Counted from the stretch's first letter, positions 8,546-18,558 are shown. The stretch is 64,000 nucleotides of DNA from Ruegeria sp. PrR005 (GCF_010500245.1 NZ_JAAGOX010000001.1:124001-188000), one strand, 5' to 3'. Notes: generated by a model not told the origin, from the letters alone. Program-made: numbers and translations.

Positions 8546-9430
8546 ATGCGGCTCTTGCGGATAGGCGCCATTCTGGCGCTCGCCGGACTGGCGGTTTTCT
8601 GGCTGCTCACCCGACCCGAACGGCTTGCCCAGGACGCCCTGAACGGCACCACAGGCGATGCCACGCGCGGCGCGCTGGTCTTTGCCGCCGCTGGTTGTGC
8701 CTCGTGCCACGCCGCGCCGGGGGCCGAGGGCGAAGCGCGGCTGATTCTGGCCGGGGGCGAGGGCTTTGCCAGCCCCTTCGGCACCTTCTACGCCCCCAAT
8801 ATCTCGCCTTCTCCCGAACACGGGATCGGCGGCTGGAGCGTGCTGGATCTGGCCAACGCGATGCAACACGGCACCTCGCCCGAGGGGCAGCACTATTACC
8901 CCGCCTTTCCCTATGTTTCTTATGCCAATGCGGAATTGGGCGATATCGCCGATCTGCACGCCTACCTGATCACCCTGCCCGTGTCGAACACGCCCAGCCG
9001 GGCGCATGACGTGGGCTTCCCCTTCAACATCCGGCGGGGCCTGGGGATGTGGAAACAGCTCAATACGGGCAAGGGCTGGGTGATGACCGACCCCGCCGAC
9101 GACCAGATCGCACGCGGGCGTTACCTGGTCGAGGCACTGGGCCATTGCGGCGAGTGTCACACCCCGCGTGACGCGCTAGGCGGGTTGCAACGTGACAAGT
9201 GGCTGTCTGGCGGGCCGATCCCCGGCAGCAAGGGCCGCTTTCCCGACCTGACGCCCAAGACGCTGAAATGGAGCGCCGAGGACATAGCCTATTACCTGGA
9301 AACCGGGTTCACCCCCGATTACGACAGTGCCGGTGGCGCCATGGCCGAGGTGATCCAGAACACCGCGCAACTGCCGACCGAGGACCGCGCGGCCATTGCC
9401 GCCTATCTCAAGGCGCTGCCTGTGAATTGA
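8546..9430 (+). CDS. Membrane-anchored diheme cytochrome c
   Basis: A 294-aa protein with one N-terminal hydrophobic segment (about residues 5-21) and two heme-binding motifs, CASCH near residue 51 and CGECH near residue 202. The two-domain layout resembles cytochrome subunits of periplasmic alcohol and sugar dehydrogenases, but no dehydrogenase gene is nearby, so its electron donor is unknown. CGGAGGGG provides the ribosome-binding site. Its 3' end overlaps the convergent M20 gene by 23 bp. Confidence 0.92.
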   Translation: MRLLRIGAILALAGLAVFWLLTRPERLAQDALNGTTGDATRGALVFAAAGCASCHAAPGAEGEARLILAGGEGFASPFGTFYAPNISPSPEHGIGGWSVLDLANAMQHGTSPEGQHYYPAFPYVSYANAELGDIADLHAYLITLPVSNTPSRAHDVGFPFNIRRGLGMWKQLNTGKGWVMTDPADDQIARGRYLVEALGHCGECHTPRDALGGLQRDKWLSGGPIPGSKGRFPDLTPKTLKWSAEDIAYYLETGFTPDYDSAGGAMAEVIQNTAQLPTEDRAAIAAYLKALPVN

Positions 9431-10580
9431 CCGGGCCGGTCCCCAGCACCGCACGCAGCGCGCGTTCAAAGATACCGGCCCCCACCGGGATCAGCGCATC
9501 GGGAAAGTCGTAATCGGGGTTGTGCAATTGCGGATGGTTGCTCCCCGCCCCCAGCCACAGCATCGCGGCCTCGGCCCCCTTGCCGAACTGCCCGAAATCC
9601 TCCGAGAATTTCTGCGGCTGCTCCGTCAAATGCAGCGGTACATTCCCCGCACGGCAGGCCTCGGCCAGCAGATCGACTGCGGCGGGATGGTTGGTGCAGG
9701 CCTCGAACACGTCGTCATAAGCGATCTCGACCCGTAGCCCGGCCGGTTGCGCATGGGCGCGTACCAGCGCCTCGGCCTCACTCACCAGCGCCGCCATGCG
9801 CGCATCGGTGACAGTGCGCAACGTGACCCAGAGCGCGCCCTCGCCCGGTGCCACGCCGAATGTCGGCTCGCCCAGCCGGGCATGGGTCAGCGTGGTCAAG
9901 GCAAAGCCATCGTCCAGCGCCCCACCCGGCCCCAGCGCCGCGAGCCGCGGCATCAGCGCGGCCATCACCGCAGCGGGCGACAGCCCATCCTGCGGCGCCG
10001 CCGCATGCGAGGTTTTGCCAAAAAGCCGGATCGCCATCCCGCGCGAGGCGCAGTTGGCCGCGCGCGCGCAAAGCTCGACCGCGCCCAGCGGCAATCCCGG
10101 CAGGTTATGCAGCGACAGCACCGTATCGGGCGCCACTTCGGCAAAGCGCGGATCGGCCCGCAGCGCCATGGCGCCCTTGCCGGTCTCTTCCGCCGGTTGA
10201 AAGATCAGGATCGCACGGCCCCGTGCCGGGCGCCGCGCCGCCAGCGTCTCGGCCACTGCCAGCACAATGACCATATGGCCGTCATGACCGCATAGATGCC
10301 CGTGGCCCGGCGTCTCGCTGGCATAGGTCAAGCCGGTCTCTTCGGGAATGGGCAGCGCGTCCAGCTCGCAGCGGATACCGACACTGGGTCCCGCGACGCC
10401 GCTGTCAAAGACCGCAACCACCCCGTGCCCGCCCAGACCGGTCAGCACCCGGTCGGCCCCCATGTCACGCAACAGCCCCGCCACCATGGCGGCTGTGTGC
10501 GCCTCGGCGCCCGAAATCTCGGGCGCGCGGTGCAGCGTATGGCGCAGCGCCGTCAGCCGCGCCAGATCGTCGGGCGTCAT
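9408..10580 (-). CDS. M20-family amidohydrolase (hippurate hydrolase-like)
   Basis: A 390-aa metal-dependent amidohydrolase. The metal-binding motif HLCGHDGHM lies at about residues 93-101, the glutamate pair in [11 protein letters not shown] near residue 130, and a typical insertion (dimerisation) domain follows. The family removes acyl or amino-acid groups from N-acyl amino acids; the true substrate cannot be told. Its start overlaps the lipA stop by 4 bp on the same strand, so it is likely translated from the lipA transcript. Confidence 0.9.
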   Translation of the reverse strand: MTPDDLARLTALRHTLHRAPEISGAEAHTAAMVAGLLRDMGADRVLTGLGGHGVVAVFDSGVAGPSVGIRCELDALPIPEETGLTYASETPGHGHLCGHDGHMVIVLAVAETLAARRPARGRAILIFQPAEETGKGAMALRADPRFAEVAPDTVLSLHNLPGLPLGAVELCARAANCASRGMAIRLFGKTSHAAAPQDGLSPAAVMAALMPRLAALGPGGALDDGFALTTLTHARLGEPTFGVAPGEGALWVTLRTVTDARMAALVSEAEALVRAHAQPAGLRVEIAYDDVFEACTNHPAAVDLLAEACRAGNVPLHLTEQPQKFSEDFGQFGKGAEAAMLWLGAGSNHPQLHNPDYDFPDALIPVGAGIFERALRAVLGTGPVNSQAAP

Positions 10581-11572
10581 GCCAGACCGAGCTTCTTCTG
10601 CCTTGCGTCCCGCAGGCGCGCAAAATCGTCGCCCGCGTGGTAGGACGACCGCGTCAGCGGCGTTGCCGAGACCATCAGGAAGCCCTTGCCATAGGCGGCT
10701 TTCTCATAAGACGCGAACTCCTCGGGCGTCACAAAACGGTCAACCCGGTGGTGTTTTGGCGTCGGTTGCAGATACTGGCCGATGGTCAGGAAATCGATAT
10801 CGGCGGCGCGCATGTCGTCCATCACCTGGCGCACCTGCTGTTCGGTCTCGCCGAGGCCGACCATGATACCCGACTTGGTAAAGATCGACGGGTCCAGTTC
10901 CTTGACCCGCTGAAGCAGGCGCAGCGAATGGAAATAGCGCGCGCCGGGGCGCACCTCGGGATACAGGCCCGGCACGGTTTCCAGATTGTGGTTGAACACA
11001 TCCGGTTTCGCCGCGACGACGACCTCCAGAACCTCGGGCGCGCATTTCAGGAAATCGGGCGTCAGGATCTCGATCGTGGTCGAGGGGCTGCGATGCCGGA
11101 TGGCGCGGATGGTCTGAGCAAAATGCTCGGCCCCGCCATCGTCCAGATCATCGCGGTCGACGCTGGTGATCACCACATGGTTCAGCCCCAGTTTCTCGAC
11201 CGCATGGGCCACCCGGCCCGGCTCGAAGGCATCCAGCGCGTCGGGCCGTCCGGTGGCAATATTGCAGAAGGTGCAGCCGCGGGTACAGATCTCGCCCATG
11301 ATCATCATGGTGGCGTGGCCCTGGCTCCAGCATTCGCCGACATTGGGGCATCCGGCCTCTTCACACACGGTGACCAGATTGTTGTCGCGCATGATCCGGC
11401 GGGTATCGGCATAGCCCTTGCCCCCCGGCGCCTTGACCCGGATCCAGTCCGGTTTCTTGGGTTGCGCCTGGTCGGGGCGATGCGCCTTTTCGGGGTGGCG
11501 CTGCTCGGGGATCTTCAGGTCACGCACGGGCGGGTTTCCCTTGGCTGAAACGGTTGCGGCACCCTCTAACAT
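10577..11572 (-). CDS. lipA: Lipoyl synthase
   Basis: Radical-SAM enzyme that inserts two sulfurs into octanoyl groups on lipoate-dependent proteins. The 331-aa protein has both cysteine sets: the auxiliary cluster C-x4-C-x5-C ([12 protein letters not shown]) and the radical-SAM C-x3-C-x2-C (CTRGCTFC). The start at 11572 was chosen because the long upstream extension has no family similarity. It is divergent from the peroxiredoxin gene, and two palindromes lie in between. Confidence 0.96.
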   Translation of the reverse strand: MLEGAATVSAKGNPPVRDLKIPEQRHPEKAHRPDQAQPKKPDWIRVKAPGGKGYADTRRIMRDNNLVTVCEEAGCPNVGECWSQGHATMMIMGEICTRGCTFCNIATGRPDALDAFEPGRVAHAVEKLGLNHVVITSVDRDDLDDGGAEHFAQTIRAIRHRSPSTTIEILTPDFLKCAPEVLEVVVAAKPDVFNHNLETVPGLYPEVRPGARYFHSLRLLQRVKELDPSIFTKSGIMVGLGETEQQVRQVMDDMRAADIDFLTIGQYLQPTPKHHRVDRFVTPEEFASYEKAAYGKGFLMVSATPLTRSSYHAGDDFARLRDARQKKLGLA

Positions 11573-11600
11573 AACGCGGCGTAACAGGTAAGACCATGGC

Positions 11601-11651
11601 TGCATGGCCGCCATGCATTTGCCATGCGGCACGATGCTGCACATGCAGCAT
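11601..11651. promoter_or_regulatory. Two adjacent palindromes between lipA and peroxiredoxin
   Basis: TGCATGG-CCG-CCATGCA (11601-11617) and ATGCTGC-ACAT-GCAGCAT (11634-11651), both perfect, share an ATGC-type core. They lie 30-80 bp upstream of the lipA start and 75-125 bp upstream of the peroxiredoxin start, where operators would be expected. A possible promoter for the peroxiredoxin gene follows (TTGAAG-17 nt-TAACCC). Confidence 0.45.
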
Positions 11652-11724
11652 TTCCACGGTTGAAGCCGATCTGGAATCGCTCTAACCCTCGCCCGACCAA
11701 TTGAATTTCCAAGGAGATCGTCTG

Positions 11725-12273
11725 ATGAAGACCGGAGCATCCCTTCCCATTGTCACCTTCCGCACCCGGGTACGGGACGAGTCCGTTGGTGGCCCGAACC
11801 CCTATCGCTGGCAGGACATGACCACCGCCGACTATTTCGCAGGCAAGCGCGTGGTGCTCTTTTCGCTGCCCGGCGCCTTTACCCCCACCTGCTCGACCTA
11901 TCAACTGCCCGGTTTCGAAAACGGCTTTGCCGATTTCCAGGCCCAGGGCATCGACGCGATCTATTGCATGTCGGTGAATGACAGCTTTGTCATGAACAAA
12001 TGGGCCGAGGCGCAGGGGCTCAAGAACGTCACCGTGATCCCCGATGGCTCGGGCGAGTTTACCCGCAAGATGGGCATGCTCGTCGACAAGGACAATCTGG
12101 GTTTCGGCATGCGCTCGTGGCGCTATGCAGCCATTGTCAACGACGGCAAGATCGAGGCCTGGTTCGAAGAGCCCGGCCTGATGGACAACTGCCCCGAGGA
12201 CCCCTATGGCGTCTCGTCGCCCGAGACCGTGCTGAACTGGCTGGTCGCCGCAAATGCCGAGGTCGCGGCCTGA
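11725..12273 (+). CDS. Peroxiredoxin (Prx5-type)
   Basis: Thiol peroxidase of 182 aa that reduces peroxides. The peroxidatic Cys56 sits in the motif [20 protein letters not shown], characteristic of the Prx5 subfamily. There is no fused glutaredoxin domain, so reduction must come from a separate thiol donor. ATG at 11725 follows AAGGAG at nine bases. It is convergent with oxyR, which suggests but does not prove that it belongs to the peroxide response. Confidence 0.93.
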   Translation: MKTGASLPIVTFRTRVRDESVGGPNPYRWQDMTTADYFAGKRVVLFSLPGAFTPTCSTYQLPGFENGFADFQAQGIDAIYCMSVNDSFVMNKWAEAQGLKNVTVIPDGSGEFTRKMGMLVDKDNLGFGMRSWRYAAIVNDGKIEAWFEEPGLMDNCPEDPYGVSSPETVLNWLVAANAEVAA

Positions 12274-12286
12274 CCCAGACGGCTCC

Positions 12287-12309
12287 GGCGGCCATCGCCG
12301 ATGGCCGCC
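12287..12309. terminator. Hairpin between convergent peroxiredoxin and oxyR genes
   Basis: Perfect 10-bp inverted repeat GGCGGCCATC-GCC-GATGGCCGCC with no clear T-tract on either side. It sits where transcription from both flanking genes should end. Confidence 0.45.
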
Positions 12310-12331
12310 CCTGTCCCACTGGCTCGGGCGG

Positions 12332-13294
12332 TCACGCCCGCGTCGGATCTTCCACTGAGGGCGGATCTGCCTCGCCGTTGCGCGCGGCCGTGACGATCTC
12401 CTGTCCTACGGCCCGGATTACTGCAACCAGGTCGTCAAACCAGCTTTCGCGATAGGTCGAGATGCGCCGGGCCAGCCCGACGATTCGACGCGGTTCGGGC
12501 ATCGGAAACCGGTGCAGGCACAGATCGGGCACCGCTGCGGCCTCGGCCCGGGCGGCCAGTTCCGGCATCAGGGTCATCCCGAACCCGGCAGCGACCAGAC
12601 GCGACAGCGTCCCCAGCGATGACGCCCCCATATTGATCCCGGCCGCGTTCCGGTCATGGCCGCAGACCTCCAGCGCCTGATCGGTCAGACAATGCCCGTC
12701 CTCCAGCAACATCAGCTGCGCGGGTTGCAGATCGGTCGGCCGGATGCGCGCGGTCTCCTGTTGCAACCGCTCCAGCCGCGCCGCCGATCCTGCCAGCAGA
12801 AACCGGTCCTCGAAGAGTTCGACAGCCGTCAACCCGGCCTGCGCCACCGGCAAGGCCAGCACCGCGGCATCCAGCTCGCCCTTGTTCAGCGCCGCCAGCA
12901 GCTGCTCGGTCCGCGCCTCGCGCACGTGGATTTTCAGCGACAGGTTCCGCGCCCTCAGCTCGGCCAGAACCCCAGGCAGCAGATAGGGGGCCATCGTCGG
13001 AATAAGCCCAAGCGACAAGGTCCCCTCACCCGCCTGTGCCTGGGCAAACCGATCCAGCCGTTCGGCATTGGCCAGCACCTGTTGCACCAGCGGCAACACG
13101 GTGCGGCCAAACGGCGTCAGCACCACATCGCGGGCGCGACGCTCTACCAGACGCCCGCCGACACAATCCTCCAGCGCCCGGATCTGCACCGACAGGGCTG
13201 GCTGTGACACATGGCAAACCTCGGCCGCGCGGCCAAAGTTGCGCTGTTCGGCAAGGGCGATGAAATAGCGCAGCTGGCGAAGGGTGAAATTCAT
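12332..13294 (-). CDS. oxyR: Hydrogen peroxide-sensing regulator OxyR
   Basis: LysR-family activator of 320 aa. The N-terminal winged helix starts MNFTLRQLRYFIALAEQRNF. The redox pair is recognisable: Cys202 in LEDGHCLTDQ and Cys211 in ALEVCG, nine residues apart exactly as Cys199 and Cys208 of E. coli OxyR. This is the basis for calling it OxyR rather than a generic LysR protein. A peroxiredoxin gene faces it tail to tail; katG is not in the window. Confidence 0.92.
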   Translation of the reverse strand: MNFTLRQLRYFIALAEQRNFGRAAEVCHVSQPALSVQIRALEDCVGGRLVERRARDVVLTPFGRTVLPLVQQVLANAERLDRFAQAQAGEGTLSLGLIPTMAPYLLPGVLAELRARNLSLKIHVREARTEQLLAALNKGELDAAVLALPVAQAGLTAVELFEDRFLLAGSAARLERLQQETARIRPTDLQPAQLMLLEDGHCLTDQALEVCGHDRNAAGINMGASSLGTLSRLVAAGFGMTLMPELAARAEAAAVPDLCLHRFPMPEPRRIVGLARRISTYRESWFDDLVAVIRAVGQEIVTAARNGEADPPSVEDPTRA

Positions 13295-13357
13295 GGCCCA
13301 CTATGTGGCACCACCCCGGCGATTTCACAACACCGGGCCGCCACCAGGACCAAGGGA

Positions 13358-14512
13358 TCAGCCGATGTACTGATCCTTCTCGTGCTGCTCGTCGTAATGG
13401 CGGCGCAGGCGCTGCAAGGCGATCCGCAAGACGATCTTGCCCGATCGCGCCGACCAGCCCATGCGCTTTTCCGCCAGTTCCAGCCCTTCCAGATAACAGC
13501 AGCACCGCAACGCCACATCGCTCAGCCCCGGCCCCAGTTCCGCCAGCGCCCGGGCAACCCGGTCGCGGGCCGCCTCGGGCCCATGCCCGCCCCGCCGATC
13601 CGGAGAATACTCTGAACGCACGCCCGCGGTCAGGAACCGCCCCCAGTCCTGGGTGACATTCGGCCCCATCTGCGCCAGTTCGAAATCCTCGCGCAGCCGC
13701 TCGCCCGCCCGCACCAGCCTGTCGCTCAGAAACGGGCTGCCATCGCGATCCTTGCGCCGGGCCAGCGCGATCAGCGGGCTTTCCACCGCGTTGTATCGCA
13801 CGCGCCGGGGCCGCTCGGCCATGTCGTCACCTGTGGCCGGTTCCGCCACCCGGCGCGCCGGGCCAGAAAACGCGCTTTGCGCTTCTGCAAAGCCATCCTT
13901 CTGCACCCGCGCCCGGTTCTCGGCCTCGGCCAACAACCGCCCCAGCGCGGCGCGGCCCGCCGAGGTAACGTAATAACGGCTGATCCGGCCCGGCTGGTCA
14001 CAGGCGATCCAGTCCTTCAGCGCCAGCGCCTGTGCAATCGTGCAATCCACCACAGCGGTGCGGGTGCTGCCGCCCTGCCCGTCGTCGCGCACAACCACGG
14101 CCTTGTCCATGTCCTCGGCCACGGCCAGAACCGCCCCGCTCTCGCACATGCGACGCAGGATCCGGATCGCCTCCTGGTCAAAGGTCGTATCGTTCGGCGT
14201 GTCTTTGGACGGCATGGCCAAGGAAGGCATCGGGGCATGATCCTCTGGGTTGAATCCGCTGGCAGGGTTGGCGTCCGTTCTTGTGCGCAAAGGCGGGAAA
14301 TGCGCGGCGGCCAGGGCATGCAGGGCCGCATCCACCAGCGGATCGTCCCGGCGCAACTCGACCTTGCGAATCTGCCGCATCACCGTCGATGCATGACACC
14401 CCGCCCCCCGCGCCAGATCACGAATCGAATACCCGGCCTCGGTATGCGCGAGGTAGCGTTGCGCATTCTCCGGAACCCACTCCGGAACCTGGGTTACCAC
14501 TTGGCTCACCAT
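13358..14512 (-). CDS. Helix-turn-helix protein with DUF6456 domain
   Basis: A 384-aa protein. Residues about 15-55 look like a DNA-binding helix-turn-helix (YLAHTEAGYSIRDLARGAG followed by CHASTVMRQIRKVE). The C-terminal part (FELAQMGPNVTQDWGRFLTA onward) matches what I recall of DUF6456, a domain mostly seen in Rhodobacterales. The start ATG at 14512 was preferred to an upstream TTG. Function is unknown; it may be a lineage-specific regulator. It is divergent from the DUF6477 gene, and a CtrA-like half-site pair lies between them. Confidence 0.75.
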   Translation of the reverse strand: MVSQVVTQVPEWVPENAQRYLAHTEAGYSIRDLARGAGCHASTVMRQIRKVELRRDDPLVDAALHALAAAHFPPLRTRTDANPASGFNPEDHAPMPSLAMPSKDTPNDTTFDQEAIRILRRMCESGAVLAVAEDMDKAVVVRDDGQGGSTRTAVVDCTIAQALALKDWIACDQPGRISRYYVTSAGRAALGRLLAEAENRARVQKDGFAEAQSAFSGPARRVAEPATGDDMAERPRRVRYNAVESPLIALARRKDRDGSPFLSDRLVRAGERLREDFELAQMGPNVTQDWGRFLTAGVRSEYSPDRRGGHGPEAARDRVARALAELGPGLSDVALRCCCYLEGLELAEKRMGWSARSGKIVLRIALQRLRRHYDEQHEKDQYIG

Positions 14513-14597
14513 TGTTTCCGCCCTCAACGACAATAGAACTGACCTTCTTATACAGCGTTATCCCCCAGGTTATTAACACACCCTATGGTTGTTTTCG

Positions 14598-14612
14598 TTA
14601 CCTGTTGGTTAA
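14598..14612. promoter_or_regulatory. CtrA-like site between DUF6456 and DUF6477 genes
   Basis: TTAC-CTGTTGG-TTAA differs from the CtrA consensus TTAA-N7-TTAA at one position. It lies in a 246-bp AT-rich divergent promoter region. CtrA itself is encoded 26 kb away. Confidence 0.3.
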
Positions 14613-14758
14613 GAAACGCCTGATGAGGACCATGATTGTTTCGAAATCATAAACAGCAGTGACTTCACCGTTCGGTAGTTTCCAATGCGGCGCAACACCC
14701 TTAATGGTTGTGTCAAAAAGAAGGCGGAAACGATTTCAAACGCCAATGAGGTTTCGCC

Positions 14759-15058
14759 ATGCAAGATCTGTTGACCATGTTGACGACGCTGAGCCGGCCG
14801 CGGCTGTTGATCCGCGCGGCACGGTTTGGGCAGTCCACCTATAATCGCGAACGCCATCTGCAAAGAATTCTGGGATATGGCAGCCTGCCGCGTCCCGCCG
14901 CCGCGCTGCTGCGCCTGATCGAGCTGGAACGCGAGGTGGACGAACAGCGCCGCGCCGACGATGCCGGTTACACGCTGACCCGTCACGTGGATCTTCTGAT
15001 CGCAATGATGGGCGAGGCGGAGCTGCTCCAGGCAAGCCGCGCCTCGCACCTTCTCTAG
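14759..15058 (+). CDS. DUF6477-type small protein
   Basis: A 99-aa, Arg- and Leu-rich cytosolic protein starting MQDLLTMLTTLSRPRLLIRA. It resembles DUF6477, a small Rhodobacterales family; function unknown. A transmembrane segment is not evident. It starts soon after the divergent DUF6456 gene, and this pairing suggests a functional link. Its stop codon (TAG) directly abuts the stop codon of the convergent methyltransferase gene with no base between. Confidence 0.7.
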   Translation: MQDLLTMLTTLSRPRLLIRAARFGQSTYNRERHLQRILGYGSLPRPAAALLRLIELEREVDEQRRADDAGYTLTRHVDLLIAMMGEAELLQASRASHLL

Positions 15059-16600
15059 TTACATGAACGAGTCCGGCATCGAGGCCTTCTTCTCGGCCAC
15101 ATAGGCAGCCAGCGCCTCGGCGACATCCTGCGAAAGCTCCGGCTGGCGATACGTCGCCAGCAGCTTTTCAACGCGGTTCGAGGCCAGGGCATAGGTATCG
15201 CGTGCGCCTTCCTCTTCCCAGGTTTCAAACGGCTTGTAATCCAGCAGTTCGGTCTTCCAGAAGGCGGACTTGAAGTTGGCCTGGGTGTGGGCACAGCCCA
15301 GGTAATGGCCACCCGGCCCAACTTCGCGGATCGCGTCCATCGCCTGTGCGTTGACGTCGACGGCGATGCCCTTGGCCAACCCGTGCAGCACGCCCAGCTG
15401 ATCGGCATCCATCACGAATTTCTCGAAATCCGCGACCAGACCGCCTTCCAGCCAGCCACAGGCGTGCAGCATGAAGTTCACGCCCGCCAGGAGCCCCATG
15501 TTCAGCGAGTTCGCGGTCTCGTAAGCCGCCTGCGCATCGGGCAGTTTCGAGCCGCAGAACGACCCGGCCGAACGGTAAGGCAGGTTCAGCCGCCGCGCCA
15601 GCTGTCCCGCGCCATAGGTGATCAGCGACGCCTCTGGCGTGCCGAATGTCGGCGCGCCCGAATTCATGTCGATCGACGACACAAACGCGCCAAAGATCAC
15701 CGGCGCGCCCGGGCGAACCAGCTGGCTATAAGCGACACCGGCCAGAACCTCTGCCAGAACCTGGGTCAACGTACCCGCCACCGACACCGGCGCCATGGCG
15801 CCACCCACGATGAACGGAGAGATGATCGCGGCCTGGTTGTTGGCCGCATAGACCTCCAGCGCGCCCATCATGATGTCGTCGAACGTCATGGGAGAGTTGA
15901 TGTTGACCAGCGAGGTCATCACCGTGTTGTCGCGCACGAACTCCTTGCCGAACAGGATCTCGCACATCTCGACCGAATCCTGCGCCCGCTCGGGTGCCGT
16001 GACCGAGCCCATGAACGGCTTGTCGCTCAGCGTCATATGCGCCATCAGCATGTCCAGATGCCGCTTGTTCACCGGAATGTCGGTGGGTTCACAGACCGTG
16101 CCGCCGGAATGGTGCAACCATTTCGACATATAGGCCAGTTTCACGAATTTCTCGAAATCGGCCATGGTGGCATAGCGGCGGCCGCCCTGGGCGTCGCGCA
16201 CGAAGGGCGGGCCATAGACCGGTGCCAGAACCATGTTGCGCCCGCCGATGACCACCGATTTCTCGGGGTTGCGCGCATGCTGGGTGAATTGGCTCGGCGC
16301 GGTGGAACACAGTTTGCGCGCCAGTCCGCGCGGGATCCGCACCCGCTCGTCCTCGACCTCGGCCCCCGCCGCCCGCCAGCGCTCCAGCGCCGCCGGGTTA
16401 TTGACGAAGTTGACGCCGATCTCCGCCAGGATGGTCTCGGCATTCGCCTCGATGATCTCCAGTGCTTCTTCGTTCAGCACTTCGAAGTTGGGGATATTGC
16501 GTTCGATATACTTGGCGGTTTCGATGTTCACCGCAGTGCGTTCGGCCCGACGGGCCGCACCGCCGCCCCCGCGAGCGCGCCGAGTTTTGACCTCTTCCAT
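15059..16600 (-). CDS. MttB-family methyltransferase (non-pyrrolysine)
   Basis: Member of the trimethylamine methyltransferase MttB superfamily, 513 aa, similar in length to MttB. Recognisable segments include SGGTVCEPTDIPVNKRH, SLVNINSPMTFDDIMMGALE and PTFGTPEASLITYGAGQLAR. The frame is open throughout with no in-frame TAG, so it is not a pyrrolysine enzyme; such homologues include glycine betaine:corrinoid methyltransferases. A matching corrinoid protein gene is not adjacent, so substrate and partner are unknown. Divergent from guaA across 175 bp. Confidence 0.9.
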   Translation of the reverse strand: MEEVKTRRARGGGGAARRAERTAVNIETAKYIERNIPNFEVLNEEALEIIEANAETILAEIGVNFVNNPAALERWRAAGAEVEDERVRIPRGLARKLCSTAPSQFTQHARNPEKSVVIGGRNMVLAPVYGPPFVRDAQGGRRYATMADFEKFVKLAYMSKWLHHSGGTVCEPTDIPVNKRHLDMLMAHMTLSDKPFMGSVTAPERAQDSVEMCEILFGKEFVRDNTVMTSLVNINSPMTFDDIMMGALEVYAANNQAAIISPFIVGGAMAPVSVAGTLTQVLAEVLAGVAYSQLVRPGAPVIFGAFVSSIDMNSGAPTFGTPEASLITYGAGQLARRLNLPYRSAGSFCGSKLPDAQAAYETANSLNMGLLAGVNFMLHACGWLEGGLVADFEKFVMDADQLGVLHGLAKGIAVDVNAQAMDAIREVGPGGHYLGCAHTQANFKSAFWKTELLDYKPFETWEEEGARDTYALASNRVEKLLATYRQPELSQDVAEALAAYVAEKKASMPDSFM

Positions 16601-16775
16601 GGTTGATCCCCTGGCTGATTGGTTAGCATTGCCCGCCTTTTATCAGGACTGCGGCCAACCCGAATGTGGATTGCGGCGCTATCGGGGGAAAAGCGACATG
16701 TTTCGCGCACAAAGGCGACAGCATGCCCCCATCTGGCCCCTTGCCTAACACCCATGCGCGGCCTAAGAGCCTGAC

Positions 16776-18335
16776 ATGAGCCAGACATCCCACGACCGCC
16801 TTCTGATCATCGACTTCGGCAGCCAGGTAACGCAGCTGATTGCCCGCCGCCTGCGCGAGCTGAACGTCTATTGCGAAATCCACCCCTATCAGAATGTCAC
16901 GATGGACTTCGTGCGCGAAATGGCGCCACGGGCCGTGATCTTCTCGGGCGGGCCCGACAGCGTCACGCGCGAGGGCTCCCCGCGCGCGCCGCAGGAAATC
17001 TTCGATTATGGCGTGCCGATCCTGGGGATCTGCTATGGCCAGCAGACGATGATGACCCAGCTGGGCGGCCGCGTCGAATCCGGCCACGGCACCGCCGAAT
17101 TCGGCCGCGCCTATGTCACCCCCAAGGGCAAGCTCGACATTCTCGACGGCTGGTTCACGGATGGCCGCGAACAGGTCTGGATGAGCCACGGCGACCACGT
17201 GGCCGAAATCGCCCCCGGCTTCGAGGTCTACGGCACCTCGCCCGGGGCGCCCTTTGCCATCACCGCCGACACCAACAGGCATTTCTACGCGGTTCAGTTC
17301 CACCCCGAGGTGCACCACACCCCCAATGGCGCAAAACTCTACGAGAACTTCGTGCGTCTGGCGGGCTTCAAGGGCGACTGGACCATGGGCGCCTATCGCG
17401 AGGAAATGATCCGCAAGATCCGCGAGCAGGTGGGCGATAAGAAAGTCATATGCGGCCTTTCGGGCGGCGTCGACAGTTCCGTCGCCGCGATCCTCATTCA
17501 CGAGGCGATCGGCGACCAGCTCACCTGCGTCTTTGTCGACCACGGGCTCTTGCGCAAGAACGAGGCCGCCGAAGTCGTCGGCATGTTCCGCGACAATTAC
17601 AACATCCAACTTATCCATGCCGACGAATCGGACCTGTTCCTGGGCGAGCTCGACGGCCAGTCCGACCCCGAGACCAAGCGCAAGATCATCGGCAAGCTCT
17701 TCATCGACGTGTTCCAGAAACATGCCGACACCATCGAGGGCGCCGAATTCCTGGCCCAGGGCACGCTGTACCCGGACGTGATCGAATCGGTCTCCTTCTC
17801 GGGCGGCCCGTCGGTGACGATCAAATCGCACCACAATGTGGGCGGCCTGCCGGAAAAGATGGGCCTGAAACTGGTCGAGCCGCTGCGCGAGCTGTTCAAG
17901 GACGAAGTCCGCGCGCTGGGCCGCGAACTGGGCCTGCCGCAAAGCTTCATCGGCCGCCACCCCTTCCCCGGACCGGGCCTGGCCATCCGTTGCCCCGGCG
18001 AGATCACCCGTGAAAAGCTGGAGATCCTGCGCGAGGCCGACGCGATCTATATCGACCAGATCCGCAAGCACGGTCTGTATGACGAGATCTGGCAGGCTTT
18101 CGTCGCCATTCTCCCCGTCCGCACCGTCGGCGTCATGGGCGACGGGCGCACCTATGATTACGCCTGCGCGCTGCGCGCGGTGACCTCGGTCGACGGCATG
18201 ACCGCCGATTATTACCCGTTCACCCACGAGTTCCTGGGCGAAACCGCGACCCGGATCATCAACGAGGTCAAGGGTATCAACCGCTGCACCTATGACATCA
18301 CCTCGAAACCGCCGGGAACCATCGAATGGGAATAA
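16776..18335 (+). CDS. guaA: GMP synthase (glutamine-hydrolysing)
   Basis: Converts XMP to GMP with ATP and glutamine. The 519-aa protein has the full two-part layout: class I glutamine amidotransferase domain with nucleophile Cys86 (GICYGQQ) and the His-Glu pair in FHPEVHHT, then the ATP pyrophosphatase loop SGGVDSS at about residue 230, then the C-terminal dimerisation domain ending KPPGTIEWE. The 5' neighbour is divergent; a 660-bp gene-free stretch follows. Confidence 0.97.
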   Translation: MSQTSHDRLLIIDFGSQVTQLIARRLRELNVYCEIHPYQNVTMDFVREMAPRAVIFSGGPDSVTREGSPRAPQEIFDYGVPILGICYGQQTMMTQLGGRVESGHGTAEFGRAYVTPKGKLDILDGWFTDGREQVWMSHGDHVAEIAPGFEVYGTSPGAPFAITADTNRHFYAVQFHPEVHHTPNGAKLYENFVRLAGFKGDWTMGAYREEMIRKIREQVGDKKVICGLSGGVDSSVAAILIHEAIGDQLTCVFVDHGLLRKNEAAEVVGMFRDNYNIQLIHADESDLFLGELDGQSDPETKRKIIGKLFIDVFQKHADTIEGAEFLAQGTLYPDVIESVSFSGGPSVTIKSHHNVGGLPEKMGLKLVEPLRELFKDEVRALGRELGLPQSFIGRHPFPGPGLAIRCPGEITREKLEILREADAIYIDQIRKHGLYDEIWQAFVAILPVRTVGVMGDGRTYDYACALRAVTSVDGMTADYYPFTHEFLGETATRIINEVKGINRCTYDITSKPPGTIEWE

Positions 18336-18510
18336 TCCACCCCGACGCCCCGGCGTGACAGACCCAGATTGCCGAGTGGGATCATACCCCTCGGCCACTC
18401 GGCCTAATCCTACCATGGTCGCGGGGCGGAGACGCGCCAATCAGGTATCTGTCCCGCGCGGTCATACCTGCCTCTCGTGGTCGAGGAACCCCGCGCCCGA
18501 CCCGGCCCAA

Positions 18511-18558
18511 TCCCCAGAGCTGGACCCAACACACTCCCCAGAGCTGGACCCAACGCAA
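18511..18558. repeat. Two-copy 24-bp tandem repeat
   Basis: Two head-to-tail units, each starting TCCCCAGAGCTGGACCCAAC; they differ only in the last four bases. The unit length is a multiple of three but no gene is supported here. Confidence 0.85.

Noticed and set aside
16623-18440. 605-codon minus-strand open frame opposite guaA
   Set aside because: It is the antisense shadow of guaA, with low-complexity composition and no recognised domain.
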